Under the pieces are notes generated by a model. That model saw only the letters and a program-made list of their open reading frames with translations, had not been told where the DNA came from and ran no database searches. From DASUPK01 sp963695675 (GTDB taxonomy: Bacteria > Actinomycetota > Thermoleophilia > Solirubrobacterales > 70-9), in the NCBI GenBank assembly GCA_963695675.1, contig CAVOGY010000005.1:186001-250000 (forward strand): a stretch of 64,000 bases of DNA. Reading direction: 5' to 3'. The position numbers were made by a program, and so were the translations under genes. Shown piece after piece: positions 7,857 through 16,846 of this stretch; the stretch's first letter is position 1; the number at the start of each line of letters is the position of its first letter.

Positions 7857-8171
7857 CTACTCATCTTCGTGCCCCTCACCCTGGGCGAACGGCCCGCGGC
7901 CCCGCGCCCGCAGCGCCCGGTCCTCGCGCGCCTGCCGCTCCACGTCCTCCTCGGTGATTTCCGGGGCCCCCCGCTTGCGCCGGTAGACGTTCTGGGCCTC
8001 GATCATCTGGCGGACGTCGTCCACCTCGTTCTGGGCCTCCACTTCCGGCGAACGCGTCGGCTTCCAGTCGATGATGTCGGCGACCCTGTTGCCTTCGAAG
8101 GCGCGCGCCAGCGCGACCATGATCAGGAAGAGCAGGACGAGGAGCCCGAGGGTGAGGGCTATTAGGGCCAT
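7857..8171 (-). CDS. Small membrane protein, hypothetical
   Basis: A 104-residue protein: an N-terminal hydrophobic helix (LIALTLGLLVLLFLIMVALA) followed by a charged, probably helical cytoplasmic tail with PEITEEDVERQAREDRALR. I recognise no family. Its stop is immediately followed by the start of the Rossmann-protein gene on the same strand, suggesting a two-gene operon. The start lies 30 bases from the divergent thiolase start, so their promoters overlap. Confidence 0.7.
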   Translation of the reverse strand: MALIALTLGLLVLLFLIMVALARAFEGNRVADIIDWKPTRSPEVEAQNEVDDVRQMIEAQNVYRRKRGAPEITEEDVERQAREDRALRARGRGPFAQGEGHEDE

Positions 8172-8201
8172 CTCCCAACAGGCAGGCTACAGTCCGCAGC
8201 C

Positions 8202-9407
8202 GTGCCCGAGGCCCTCATCATCGACGCGCTCAGGACCCCCATGGGCGGCTACCGCGGCGCTCTCTCGAGCGTCAGGCCGGACGACCTCGCGGCGCATGTC
8301 ATCTCCGCCGCCGTCGAGCGGAACGGGATTGATCCCGGCCGGATCGATGACGTCTATATGGGCGCCGCCAATCAATCCGGCGAGGACAACCGCGACGTCG
8401 CCCGCATGGCTGCACTGCTGGCGGGGCTGCCCGTGGACGTGCCGGGCGTGACCGTGAACCGGCTCTGCGCCTCCGGCCTCGAGGCCATCAACGAGGCATC
8501 TCGCGCGCTCCGCCTCGGCGAGGGCGACCTCTACCTCGCCGGCGGCGTCGAATCGATGAGCCGCGCCCCCTGGGTGCTGCCGAAACCGGAGAACGGGCTG
8601 CCGCGTGGCGAGCAGACGCTCTACGACACGACGCTGGGCTGGCGGATGATCAACCCGCGGATGGCCGAGCGCTACTCGACCGAGTCGATGGGCCAGACTG
8701 GCGAGAACGTGGCCGAGCGCTACGGGATCTCCCGTGAGGACCAGGATCGATTCGCGCTGCAGAGCCACCAGCGCGCGATCACGGCCCAGCGGGAGGGCCA
8801 CTTTGCAGAGCAGATCGTGCCGATCGAAATCCCGCCGCGTCGCCGGGGTGAGGAGCCATCAAACCTGGCCACGGACGAGGGACCACGTGAGGACACCTCG
8901 ATCGAGAAGCTCGCCAAGCTCAGGCCAGCCTTCCGCGAGGGAGGAACGGTCACCGCCGGCAACTCCTCGACACTGAACGACGGCGCGGCGTGCCTGGTCC
9001 TCGGCACCGAGGAAACCGCGCGCGAGCTCGGCAAGGAGCCGATGGGCCGGATCGTCTCGATCGGGGTCGCCGGCGTCGATCCCGCCTACATGGGGATCGG
9101 CCCGATGGTTGCGATCCCGCGGGCGCTCGAGGCGGCCGGGCTCGAGCTCGACCAGATCGAGCTGATCGAGCTCAACGAGGCCTTCGCGTCGCAGGTCCTC
9201 GCCTGCGCCGAGGGGCTCGGCATCGACGAGGAGCGCCTCAACGTGAACGGCGGCGCAATCGCTCTGGGCCATCCGCTCGGCTGCTCGGGCGCGCGGTTGA
9301 TGACCGCCCTGATCTGGGAGCTGCGCCGCCGCGGCGGCGGCTACGGCATCGCCACTCTCTGCGTCGGCGTCGGGCAAGGGGTCGCGACGGTGGTCGAAGC
9401 CCTGTAG
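8202..9407 (+). CDS. Acetyl-CoA C-acyltransferase (thiolase)
   Basis: A 401-residue degradative thiolase that cleaves 3-oxoacyl-CoA with CoA to acetyl-CoA and a shortened acyl-CoA. Catalytic Cys89 lies in VNRLCASGLEAI; the His motif NGGAIALGHPLGCSGAR and the C-terminal LCVGVGQG second cysteine are intact, as is GGVESMSRAP. Overall it resembles the PcaF/FadA group, so beta-ketoadipyl-CoA or fatty acyl substrates are both possible. The start is GTG 8202. The acyl-CoA dehydrogenase and 3-hydroxyacyl-CoA dehydrogenase genes downstream supply other beta-oxidation steps. Confidence 0.93.
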   Translation: MPEALIIDALRTPMGGYRGALSSVRPDDLAAHVISAAVERNGIDPGRIDDVYMGAANQSGEDNRDVARMAALLAGLPVDVPGVTVNRLCASGLEAINEASRALRLGEGDLYLAGGVESMSRAPWVLPKPENGLPRGEQTLYDTTLGWRMINPRMAERYSTESMGQTGENVAERYGISREDQDRFALQSHQRAITAQREGHFAEQIVPIEIPPRRRGEEPSNLATDEGPREDTSIEKLAKLRPAFREGGTVTAGNSSTLNDGAACLVLGTEETARELGKEPMGRIVSIGVAGVDPAYMGIGPMVAIPRALEAAGLELDQIELIELNEAFASQVLACAEGLGIDEERLNVNGGAIALGHPLGCSGARLMTALIWELRRRGGGYGIATLCVGVGQGVATVVEAL

Positions 9408-9461
9408 CCGCCCGTTCTGCCAACCGGCCTGCAGGCTGCGCTCCGATAGCCTCGCCTAGAC

Positions 9462-10259
9462 ATGAGCCCACGCGAGCTGGCCAGCGTCGATGGACAAATC
9501 TCCGATACCGCGGACGCGCGGATCCCGGCCGCGGACGACGGGCTTCTACGTGGCGACGGCGTGTTCGAGGTGATCCGCCTATACCGGGGGCGGCCCTTCG
9601 CGCTGGGCGAGCACCTGGACCGCATTGAGCGCTCCGCAGCGGCGATCGAGCTCCCGATCGACCGCGAGGCCTTCGAGGGGGAGATCTCGACCCTGCTCGC
9701 GGAGTTCGGCGAGGACGAGGGTCAGCTCCGCCTGGTGGCGACGCGCGGGGGGCGCCGCCTGGCCTTCACCGAGAACCTGCCGCCCCTGGGTGAGACGGTC
9801 CGCCTGGCAACGGTGACGTACTCGCCAAGCGTGATCCTGAGCGGCGTGAAGTCCCTCTCCTATGCGGCCAACATGCAGGCCACTCGGATCGCCCAGGAAA
9901 GGGGCGCGGAGGAGGCGGTCCTGGTACGCCCCGACGGGATCGTCCTCGAGGCGCCGACGTCGACCATCTTCTGGGTCTCCTTCGACGGCGTGCTGCTCAC
10001 CCCGGCGCTCGACGTCGGGATCCTCGAGTCGATCACGAGGGACCGGATCGTGCGGGAGCTCCACGTCGAGGAGGGGGCGTTCAACGTCGAGGATCTCCGC
10101 GGGACCCACGAGGCATTTCTGGCGTCGACCGTCCGGGAAGTGCAACCCGTCTCGGCGATCGACGGCAGGGACCTGCCGCAGTGCCCCGGCGAGCGGACCC
10201 GGGAGGCGATCGAGGCGTTCGACTCGGTTCTTGGCCGCGAGATGAAGGTCTCCGGCTGA
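9462..10259 (+). CDS. Class IV PLP-dependent aminotransferase
   Basis: A 265-residue fold-type IV enzyme. The N-terminal motif ADDGLLRGDGVFEVIRLY, the PLP lysine K130 in GVKSLSYAANMQA, and the phosphate-binding EAPTSTIFWV segment are all present. The family includes branched-chain aminotransferase, D-amino acid aminotransferase and 4-amino-4-deoxychorismate lyase (PabC); residues visible here do not decide between them. The start ATG 9462 is about 54 bases after the thiolase stop. It is 15 bases upstream of the acyl-CoA dehydrogenase gene and may share its transcript. Confidence 0.88.
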   Translation: MSPRELASVDGQISDTADARIPAADDGLLRGDGVFEVIRLYRGRPFALGEHLDRIERSAAAIELPIDREAFEGEISTLLAEFGEDEGQLRLVATRGGRRLAFTENLPPLGETVRLATVTYSPSVILSGVKSLSYAANMQATRIAQERGAEEAVLVRPDGIVLEAPTSTIFWVSFDGVLLTPALDVGILESITRDRIVRELHVEEGAFNVEDLRGTHEAFLASTVREVQPVSAIDGRDLPQCPGERTREAIEAFDSVLGREMKVSG

Positions 10260-10274
10260 GGCCGACGCCGAGCG

Positions 10275-11450
10275 TTGGACTTCCAGCTGACAGACGAGCA
10301 GCGGCTGATTTCCGAGAGCGCCCGGGAGTTCTGCGACAAGGAGATCGCCCCGCGTGTCCGCGACAACGACCGCGCCGGGCGCTTCGACCGCGAGCTCGCC
10401 TCGATGCTCGGCGAGATGGGTTACCTCGGCGCGACCGTCTCGGAGGAGTACGGCGGCCGCAGCCTCGACTACCTGAGCTACGCCCTGATCGTCGAGCAGG
10501 TCGGGCGCGTCGATTCCTCGGCGCGGACGGTCGTCTCGGTGCAGACCTCTTTGGTTGCGGGCTCGATCGAGCGCTGGGGCACCGAGGAGCAGAAGCGCGA
10601 GTGGCTGCCGCGGCTCTGCTCGGGAGAAGCGCTCGGCTGCTTCGCGCTCACCGAGCCCGAGGCCGGCTCGGATCCGGCGGGCCTTCGCACCCGCGCCACC
10701 AGGACGGACTCCGGCTGGATGATCACCGGCAACAAGATGTGGATCTCGATGGGCAACGTCGCGAGATCGCCCTGGTCTTCGCGCAGACCGACCCCGGCAA
10801 GAGGCACAAGGGCCTCGCCTGCTTTCTCGTTCCGACCGCGAACGAGGGCTACGGCTCGCAGGAGATCCACGGCAAGCTCGGGCTGCGCTCATCCGACACG
10901 GCGGAGATCTCGCTGGATGAGGTCGAGGTCCCCGACGATGCGATGCTCGGCGAGATCGGCGACGGCTTCAAGGTCGCGATGAGCGCCCTCGACAACGGGC
11001 GCTACAGCGTGGCCGCCGGCTGCGTCGGGATCTGCGACGGCTGCGTCGATGCGTCGGTCGCCTACGCGAAGGAGCGCCGCCAGTTCGGCGTGCCGATCGC
11101 GAGCTTCCAGCTCGTCCAGGAGCTGATCGCCGACATGATCGTGAAGCGAGACGCCGCCAGGCTGCTGGTCTACCGCGCCGGGCGAGCTCAAGGACCGCGG
11201 GCTTCGCAACACGGTCGAGACCTCGATCGCCAAGTACTACGCGACCGAGGCGGCGGTCGACTGCGCCAACGCGGCCATCCAGGTCCACGGCGGATCGGGC
11301 TACGTCGACGACTATCCGGTCGAGCGGTACCTGCGCGACGCTCGGGTCACCACGCTGTACGAGGGCACCTCCCAGATCCACAAGCTGATCATCGGCCGCG
11401 ACGCGACCGGGATCAACGCGATGGTCCCGCCCTCGAGCGACGGCCCCTGA
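10275..11450 (+). pseudogene. Acyl-CoA dehydrogenase, interrupted by two compensating frameshifts
   Basis: The full span encodes a typical 391-residue acyl-CoA dehydrogenase, but in three pieces. Residues from TTG/GTG-region start 10275 to about 10759 read in one frame (FALTEPEAGSD flavin motif), the middle (about 10760-11180, with YAKERRQFGVPI) needs one base inserted, and the end (from 11184, with IQVHGGSGYVDDYPVERYLRD and LYEGTSQIHKLIIGR, the catalytic-base region) needs one G removed from a GGG run. The two shifts cancel exactly. Domain content is otherwise complete, so sequence errors are more likely than a dead gene. The enzyme oxidises acyl-CoA to enoyl-CoA with ETF as acceptor. Confidence 0.88.
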
Positions 11451-11462
11451 GATCCTCCGTGT

Positions 11463-11963
11463 ATGGCGAACGTCTTCGAGCCCGACTTCGACCCGGCGGA
11501 CGACACTGACCAGCCCGGCTTCGTCAACCGACGCGCCCGGATAGGCAGGCAGGTCGGCGCCAAGCGAATCGGGGCGAGCGTCTACGAGTTGCCGCCACGC
11601 CAGGCGCTCTGCCCGTATCACTGGCAGGCAGGAAACGAGGAGATGATCATCGTCCTCACCGGAAGGCCGAGCATTCGTACGCCGGAGGGCTGGCGCGAGC
11701 TGGACCGTGGCGAAGTCGTCCCGTTCCCGCGCGGACCGGAGGGCGCCCATCAGGTGGCGAATCGCAGCGACGAGGAGGCGCGGGTCCTGATGCTGAGCGA
11801 GCTGAACGGCCCCGAAGTCATCGTCTATCCGGACTCCGACAAGACCGGCGTGCTTTCGCGGCCACCCGGAGCCCCGCCCGAGGAACGCGACGTCGATGCC
11901 GTCTTCAAGCTCGGCGACGACGTCGACTACTGGCTCGACGAGCAGGCGCCCGGCGACGAATGA
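11463..11963 (+). CDS. Cupin domain protein
   Basis: A 166-residue single-domain cupin. The metal-binding motif 1 is seen as CPYHWQAGNEEMIIVLTGRP (His plus Glu ligands) and motif 2 as FPRGPEGAHQVANRSDE. Such small cupins bind Fe, Mn or Zn and act as isomerases, dioxygenases or sugar-binding regulators; the substrate here is unknown. ATG 11463 lies 12 bases after the acyl-CoA dehydrogenase and the stop overlaps the next gene by four bases (ATGA), so it is translated with 3-hydroxyacyl-CoA dehydrogenase. Confidence 0.88.
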   Translation: MANVFEPDFDPADDTDQPGFVNRRARIGRQVGAKRIGASVYELPPRQALCPYHWQAGNEEMIIVLTGRPSIRTPEGWRELDRGEVVPFPRGPEGAHQVANRSDEEARVLMLSELNGPEVIVYPDSDKTGVLSRPPGAPPEERDVDAVFKLGDDVDYWLDEQAPGDE

Positions 11964-13153
11964 CGGTCGAGCGGGTCGGCGTCGTCGGCGCCGGCACGAT
12001 GGGTGCGGGGATCGCTCAGATCGCCGCGCTCGGCGGCTACCGGACCGTGATCTACGAGATCGACGGCACGGCACTCGAGCGCGGCCTCGAGCAGTTGCGC
12101 AACGGGCTGCGGCGGGGCGCAGAACGAGGTCGCTGGAGCGCGGCCGACGCCGCCGACGCGTTCGAGCGGATCGAGACCGACACGGCCATCGAGATCCTGC
12201 GCGATTGCGAGCTGGTGATCGAGGCTGCGCCCGAGGACCTCGACCTGAAGCGCAATCTGTTCGAGCGACTTGACTCTGTCTGCGGGCCCGAGACCGTGCT
12301 CGCCACGAATACCTCGTCCCTTTCGGTGACGGCGATCGCCTCGGCCGTGCCCGGGCCGCAGCGGATCGTCGGGATGCACTTCTTCAACCCGCCCGCCGTG
12401 ATGCGGCTGGTCGAGATCGTGGCCGGCGACGAGAGTGGCGACGCCGCACTCGAGCTCGCCACTGAGGTCGCCCGCGAGATGGGCCGCACCCCGATCCGGG
12501 CGCGCGACTCGATCGGCTTCGTGGCCAATCGCTGCGTCAGGCCCTTCTTCCTCGAGTCGCTGCGGATGCTGGCCGAGGGAACCGCGCCCCACGACGAGAT
12601 CGACCGGATCGTGCGGCTCGGTGCCGGGCTCCGGATGGGCCCCTTCGAGCTGATGGACCTGATCGGAATCGACGTCAATTTCGCGGTCGCCCGCTCCTTC
12701 TGGGAGCAGTCGTTCGGTGAGCCCCGCTGGCGGCCCAGCCCGATCCATGAGCGAATGGTCGCCTCGGGGCGGCTGGGTCGGAAGACCGGCCGTGGCTTCT
12801 ACAGCTACGAGCAGGGCACTCTTCATCGGCCGCGCGACCCGCGCATAGAAGGCGAGCGCCCGATCCTCGACGAGGACGAGCTCGAGCGGGTCGCCGGCCC
12901 AATCGCCCCCGCGGTCCTGACGCGGCTGGCGTCGACGATCGCCAACGAGGCCTGCTTCGCGCTGGGCGAGCGGGTCGCCTCGGAGGACGACATCAACACG
13001 GCGATGCGGCTCGGGTACAACTGGCCGATCGGCCCGCTGGAGTGGGGAGAGCGGCTCGGCTGGAGCCGGGCGCTCGGAGTCCTCGAGGAGCTGCGAGAGA
13101 TGCAGGGCGAGGCTTACCGGCCGGCGCCCGCGCTTCGCGAAAGGGCCTCCTGA
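11960..13153 (+). CDS. 3-hydroxyacyl-CoA dehydrogenase
   Basis: A 397-residue NAD-dependent enzyme: Rossmann domain with VGVVGAGTMGAGIAQIAA (about 5-23), catalytic region TNTSSLSVTAIA and the signature His in GMHFFNPPAVMRLVEIV, followed by two C-terminal 3HCDH domains (about 187-283 and 300-385), the first with DSIGFVANRCVRPFF. The double C-terminal arrangement resembles PaaH/Hbd-like two-repeat proteins rather than the trifunctional FadB. It oxidises (S)-3-hydroxyacyl-CoA to 3-oxoacyl-CoA, the step before the thiolase at 8202. Confidence 0.93.
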   Translation: MTVERVGVVGAGTMGAGIAQIAALGGYRTVIYEIDGTALERGLEQLRNGLRRGAERGRWSAADAADAFERIETDTAIEILRDCELVIEAAPEDLDLKRNLFERLDSVCGPETVLATNTSSLSVTAIASAVPGPQRIVGMHFFNPPAVMRLVEIVAGDESGDAALELATEVAREMGRTPIRARDSIGFVANRCVRPFFLESLRMLAEGTAPHDEIDRIVRLGAGLRMGPFELMDLIGIDVNFAVARSFWEQSFGEPRWRPSPIHERMVASGRLGRKTGRGFYSYEQGTLHRPRDPRIEGERPILDEDELERVAGPIAPAVLTRLASTIANEACFALGERVASEDDINTAMRLGYNWPIGPLEWGERLGWSRALGVLEELREMQGEAYRPAPALRERAS

Positions 13154-13232
13154 ACCTCGGTGGTCCCGTCGAGCTCGAGGCCCTCGCCGACACAGCCGTG
13201 CCGACGAAGGAATGCCGCCCTTCTGCGACCGG

Positions 13233-14357
13233 CTATGGGGCGCCGTTGCCGCTCGCGCCAGAGATGACCGTGCCGTAGTTCATCCCGCCATAGCTGAAGG
13301 TGGGGACGATCGGCCACTGGCGCCGCCAACTGGTCAGCTCGGACGAAGGGAAGACGTTTTTGAAGCGAGGATCGCGCGCATTCGAGTCGGCGATCGCCTT
13401 CTCCTTCAGCATCGAGTCGTACTGGTCGATCGAGTCCTCCAGCGTGTTCGAATTGAGCACGACCTCGCGGTTGAAGAACTCGGCGAACTTGCGCACCCCC
13501 GGGATCTTCGAGAGGTGTGGATGCCAGTTGTCGGCGGCAACGCCGTTCTCGGAGGACACCCAGACGCCCCCCTCGGTGTTGATGCAGAGCGAGTGGTTGC
13601 CGTCCGTGTGCCCCGGAGTCCAGACCAGCGCCACGCCCTTGCCGAGCTCGACGTCGCCCTCCAGCAGCAGGACGTTCTCCTCCGGGACCCCCTTGATGCC
13701 GTCGGCGACGTACCAGGCCCACTGCATCGGGTGCAGTGACCGAAATGTGTCCCACTCGAGGCGTTGAGTGATCAGCTTCGCGTTCGGAAGAAGGGCCGGC
13801 ATCGGCGCCGAGTGGCCCGGTGGTGGCTCCGTCGAGCCGAGCAGGAAGCGAACGTCCTGGACGTGCAGGTGGTCGAAGCTGATGAAATCGACGTCCTCCG
13901 GGCGCACGCCCGCCTTCCCTAGCGCCTCGGGGACCTCGTTGTAAATGGTGGCGAACACCTTGTAGGAGAGGAACTCGCCGTACCTCGACAGCATCTGCTC
14001 GTAGAAGGGCGCTTCGGCGGGTCCCTCGGTGACGGTTGGCTCGTAGACGAGAGTGCGAAGGTCGCCGTCGAAGTCGTCGTACTGAACGACGACCAGGCGG
14101 TTGATGAAGTTGATGTAGGGGTTGACCGAGTGGGCCGCCCCCCCGAACGCGAACTTGACTGGATAGGCGGCCGAGGCGATGTCGACCGTGCGGACGCCCC
14201 TGACCCGATTGTCCGGATCGGCGAACCGCGCCCGGAACTCCGAGGCAGCTTTCCGGATTGCCGCCGGCCTGTCCCCACGCGGCCAGGTCTGGTTCGCCTC
14301 GCTGAACTCGTCGAACGGCTTCAGCCCGAGCTTCTCCGGGCTCTCGATCGCCGCCAT
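13233..14357 (-). CDS. Metallo-beta-lactamase-fold protein
   Basis: A 374-residue MBL-fold protein. The start ATG 14357 is chosen because GGAGGAGG lies at ideal spacing upstream; a longer open frame exists but has no such site. The usual HxHxDH is altered to FDHLHVQDVRFL (about 177-188), while WTPGHTDGNHSLCI supplies a later His and ENGVAADNWHP resembles the acidic bridging region. It therefore keeps part of the metal site and may be an unusual lactonase or hydrolase with one metal. Convergent with the 3-hydroxyacyl-CoA dehydrogenase gene. Confidence 0.8.
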   Translation of the reverse strand: MAAIESPEKLGLKPFDEFSEANQTWPRGDRPAAIRKAASEFRARFADPDNRVRGVRTVDIASAAYPVKFAFGGAAHSVNPYINFINRLVVVQYDDFDGDLRTLVYEPTVTEGPAEAPFYEQMLSRYGEFLSYKVFATIYNEVPEALGKAGVRPEDVDFISFDHLHVQDVRFLLGSTEPPPGHSAPMPALLPNAKLITQRLEWDTFRSLHPMQWAWYVADGIKGVPEENVLLLEGDVELGKGVALVWTPGHTDGNHSLCINTEGGVWVSSENGVAADNWHPHLSKIPGVRKFAEFFNREVVLNSNTLEDSIDQYDSMLKEKAIADSNARDPRFKNVFPSSELTSWRRQWPIVPTFSYGGMNYGTVISGASGNGAP

Positions 14358-14506
14358 CTCCAACCTCCTCCTATCGCTGTCGGGCGGGTCAACCATACCC
14401 CCACCCCGCGGCTCAACCAGAGTCCGGATCCGAGAGGGCGGCCAGGGAGGGCTCTGACGAGAGCCGCAAGAAGAAGAGATCGGCGAAGTAGTGGTCGGCG
14501 CCGAGT

Positions 14507-15544
14507 CTACGAGGCCTCGACGGCCTCGATGATCGCCCCAGTGTTGGTTCCCCAGTGCGCCTCGGGATCCGGCGGCATGTCGCGGAGATACCACTCCGCG
14601 TCGAGGGCGCCCTTGGTCCCGCTGCCGGCCGCGGTCACTGCCTGGCGGTAGGTGTGGTCGACCAGGTCGCCGACTGCGAAGACGCCCGCAAGGTTGGTCT
14701 TGGTCGACGGTTCATCGACGACCACGTAGCCCTCGTCATCAAGTTCGACCTGGCCCGCGACCAGCTCGGAGCGGGGCGTGTGGCCGATCGCAACGAAAGC
14801 GCCGCCGGTCTCGAGCTCCTTCTCCATCCCGGTCTCGGCGTGCTGGACCCGGACCTTGGCGATCTTGCCGTCGTCGCCGGCGACGAACTCGACCGGGACG
14901 TACGGGGTGAGGAACTCGATGTTCTCCTTGCCGCGGGCGCGCTCCTGCATGATCTTCGATGCGCGGAACTCGTCGCGCCGGTGAACGATCGTGAGCCCCT
15001 TGGCGAACTTCGAGACGAAGATGGAGTCCTCCATCGCCGAGTCGCCGCCGCCGATCACGACGACGTCCTCGCCCTTGAAGAAGGCGCCGTCGCAGACGCC
15101 GCAGGTGGAGACGCCGCGCCCACCGAGCTCGATCTCACCTGGGATGCCGAGCCGCTTCGGCTCCGCACCCATCGAGAGGATCACGGCCCTCGCCTTGTAG
15201 ATGTCCTTGCCGACCCGGACGGTCTGGATCTCGCCGTCGGTCAGCTCGAGCTCTGTGGCGTCGTCGGTGATTAAGCGGGTGCCGAAGCGCTCCGCCTGGG
15301 CGCGGAAGTCGTTCATCATCTCCGGTCCCATCACACCCTCCTGGTAGCCGGGGTAGTTCTCGACGTGGGTGGTGTTCTGAAGCTGGCCGCCCCACTGGAA
15401 CCCCTCGATGACCAGAGGCTTGAGTTCCGCCCGGGCGGCGTAGAGCGCGGCCGTGTAGCCGGCGGGACCGCCACCGACGATTATGAGCTTCTCAAGCGGA
15501 GAGTCTTCGACCCTCTCCGTGTCCGTTGTCTTCGTCTCGGTCAC
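14507..15544 (-). CDS. trxB: Thioredoxin-disulfide reductase
   Basis: A 345-residue flavoprotein with FAD-binding IIVGGGPAGYTAALYAAR (21-38), redox motif C148-G-V-C151 followed by DGAFF, NADPH-binding VVVIGGGDSAMEDSI, and the C-terminal FAD motif GVFAVGDLVDHTYRQAV. It reduces thioredoxin with NADPH in the cytoplasm. The active site is CGVC instead of the common CATC/CAVC. An N-terminal 18-residue extension precedes the first strand. No thioredoxin gene lies next to it. Confidence 0.95.
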   Translation of the reverse strand: MTETKTTDTERVEDSPLEKLIIVGGGPAGYTAALYAARAELKPLVIEGFQWGGQLQNTTHVENYPGYQEGVMGPEMMNDFRAQAERFGTRLITDDATELELTDGEIQTVRVGKDIYKARAVILSMGAEPKRLGIPGEIELGGRGVSTCGVCDGAFFKGEDVVVIGGGDSAMEDSIFVSKFAKGLTIVHRRDEFRASKIMQERARGKENIEFLTPYVPVEFVAGDDGKIAKVRVQHAETGMEKELETGGAFVAIGHTPRSELVAGQVELDDEGYVVVDEPSTKTNLAGVFAVGDLVDHTYRQAVTAAGSGTKGALDAEWYLRDMPPDPEAHWGTNTGAIIEAVEAS

Positions 15545-15647
15545 TGTTGGTCCTTTCGGAGCCTACCCAGAGCCGCGGTGGTAGACCCTTGCGGGCCTCG
15601 CCTCGACCCTTACTTCACTTTTTATAGTAGCGCCAAGGGCACCGATG

Positions 15648-16808
15648 TTACGAGCCGGCGGCTGCGGTTTCCGGCTCTCCCACGCCGATCCGGGCGGGTT
15701 GGCCGCGGCCCTCGCGCTCCCAGCGGTGGACGGTGTTGCGCAGTTGGAAGAAGGCGATGATCCCGGGTGGAATCGGCAGCCAAAAGGCGATCACGCGGTA
15801 GGCGAGCACCGCTGCGAACACCTCCGTGCTCGGCAGGCCGAAAAGGACGAAGGCGCCGATCATCCCCGCGTCGACCGCCCCCACACCGCCCGGCGCGAAC
15901 GGGATGAGGTTGGCGAGCATGCCCAGGAAGAACCCCTGGATGACGACCCCGAGCGGGACCGACACGTCGAAGGCGTGGAAGCTCGCCCAGAGGATCGCGA
16001 TATTGGCGCCCCAGAAGCCCACCGCGCCGCCGATCGCCATCGCGCCGTCGCTCGGATGCCGGACGAAGGCGAGCGCGGTGCGCGTCCCCTCAGCGAAGGT
16101 CGCTGGGACGGTGGCGAGTCGCTGGGCGGTCCGGCCGAACCGGCCCGAGGTTTGGCGCTCGATGCGGCGCTCGATGTCATCCGGCAGGAGCGCGAGCAAC
16201 AAGCCGATGATGATCGCGGCCCCCGCGAGGGCCGCTGGAATCACCGTGCCGGACAGGGGCGCCTCGCCTGAGAGGACGCCCGTGCGCAGCAGGATCCCGA
16301 AGATCACCAAGGCTGCGAGGTAGACCGAATAGAGCAAGACGAGCAACGCAACCATCCGGCAGACCGACTGGCGCCGCTCCATCCCGGCCTTGCGCAGCGC
16401 CCAGTAGGTGAGCAGGATGCCGCCCGCTCCCCCGGCCGAGAAGAGCCGCGTCGCCGCCAGACCGGCCATCGTGATCTGGTAGCTCTCCCGCCACTCCAGG
16501 TGGACGAGCTGCTTCCCGACGACCCCTCGGAAGATCGCAACATAGGCGGCAAACATGGCTATGCAGAAGACGACGCCGACCGCGATCCAGACAGGATCCC
16601 CCTCGCCGATCTTGTCGATCGCGTCCTGGAGGTCGAACAGCCTTGGCACCAGGACGTAGATCGCGACGAACAGCAGGACGACGGCGATCGTCGTCTGGAT
16701 GAGGCGCTTCGGGTTCGCGAAGAAGCTCGGTTCAGCCTCCGCGACGATCTCGCGGACGTTGTCATGCTGCTCCGAAGCGCTTTGCGGGCGCTCCTCCCTC
16801 ACGCCCAA
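15648..16808 (-). CDS. Flippase-like membrane protein (LPG synthase TM / UPF0104 family)
   Basis: A 386-residue integral membrane protein with about eight helices, of the YbhN/AglD2 group that corresponds to the transmembrane half of lysylphosphatidylglycerol synthase. Recognisable segments include LAATRLFSAGGAGGILLTYW and LIPFAPGGVGAVDAGMIGAF, the latter being the typical family C-terminal motif. The soluble aminoacyl-transfer domain of MprF is absent, so a lipid-flipping or transport role is the most that can be inferred. The start is TTG 16808 or GTG 16802. It lies downstream of the PAP2-family gene on the same strand, suggesting a shared envelope lipid function. Confidence 0.85.
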   Translation of the reverse strand: MGVREERPQSASEQHDNVREIVAEAEPSFFANPKRLIQTTIAVVLLFVAIYVLVPRLFDLQDAIDKIGEGDPVWIAVGVVFCIAMFAAYVAIFRGVVGKQLVHLEWRESYQITMAGLAATRLFSAGGAGGILLTYWALRKAGMERRQSVCRMVALLVLLYSVYLAALVIFGILLRTGVLSGEAPLSGTVIPAALAGAAIIIGLLLALLPDDIERRIERQTSGRFGRTAQRLATVPATFAEGTRTALAFVRHPSDGAMAIGGAVGFWGANIAILWASFHAFDVSVPLGVVIQGFFLGMLANLIPFAPGGVGAVDAGMIGAFVLFGLPSTEVFAAVLAYRVIAFWLPIPPGIIAFFQLRNTVHRWEREGRGQPARIGVGEPETAAAGS

Positions 16809-16846
16809 GATGTTCGCAAACGGGGCGACCGGAGCGTTGACGCGAG

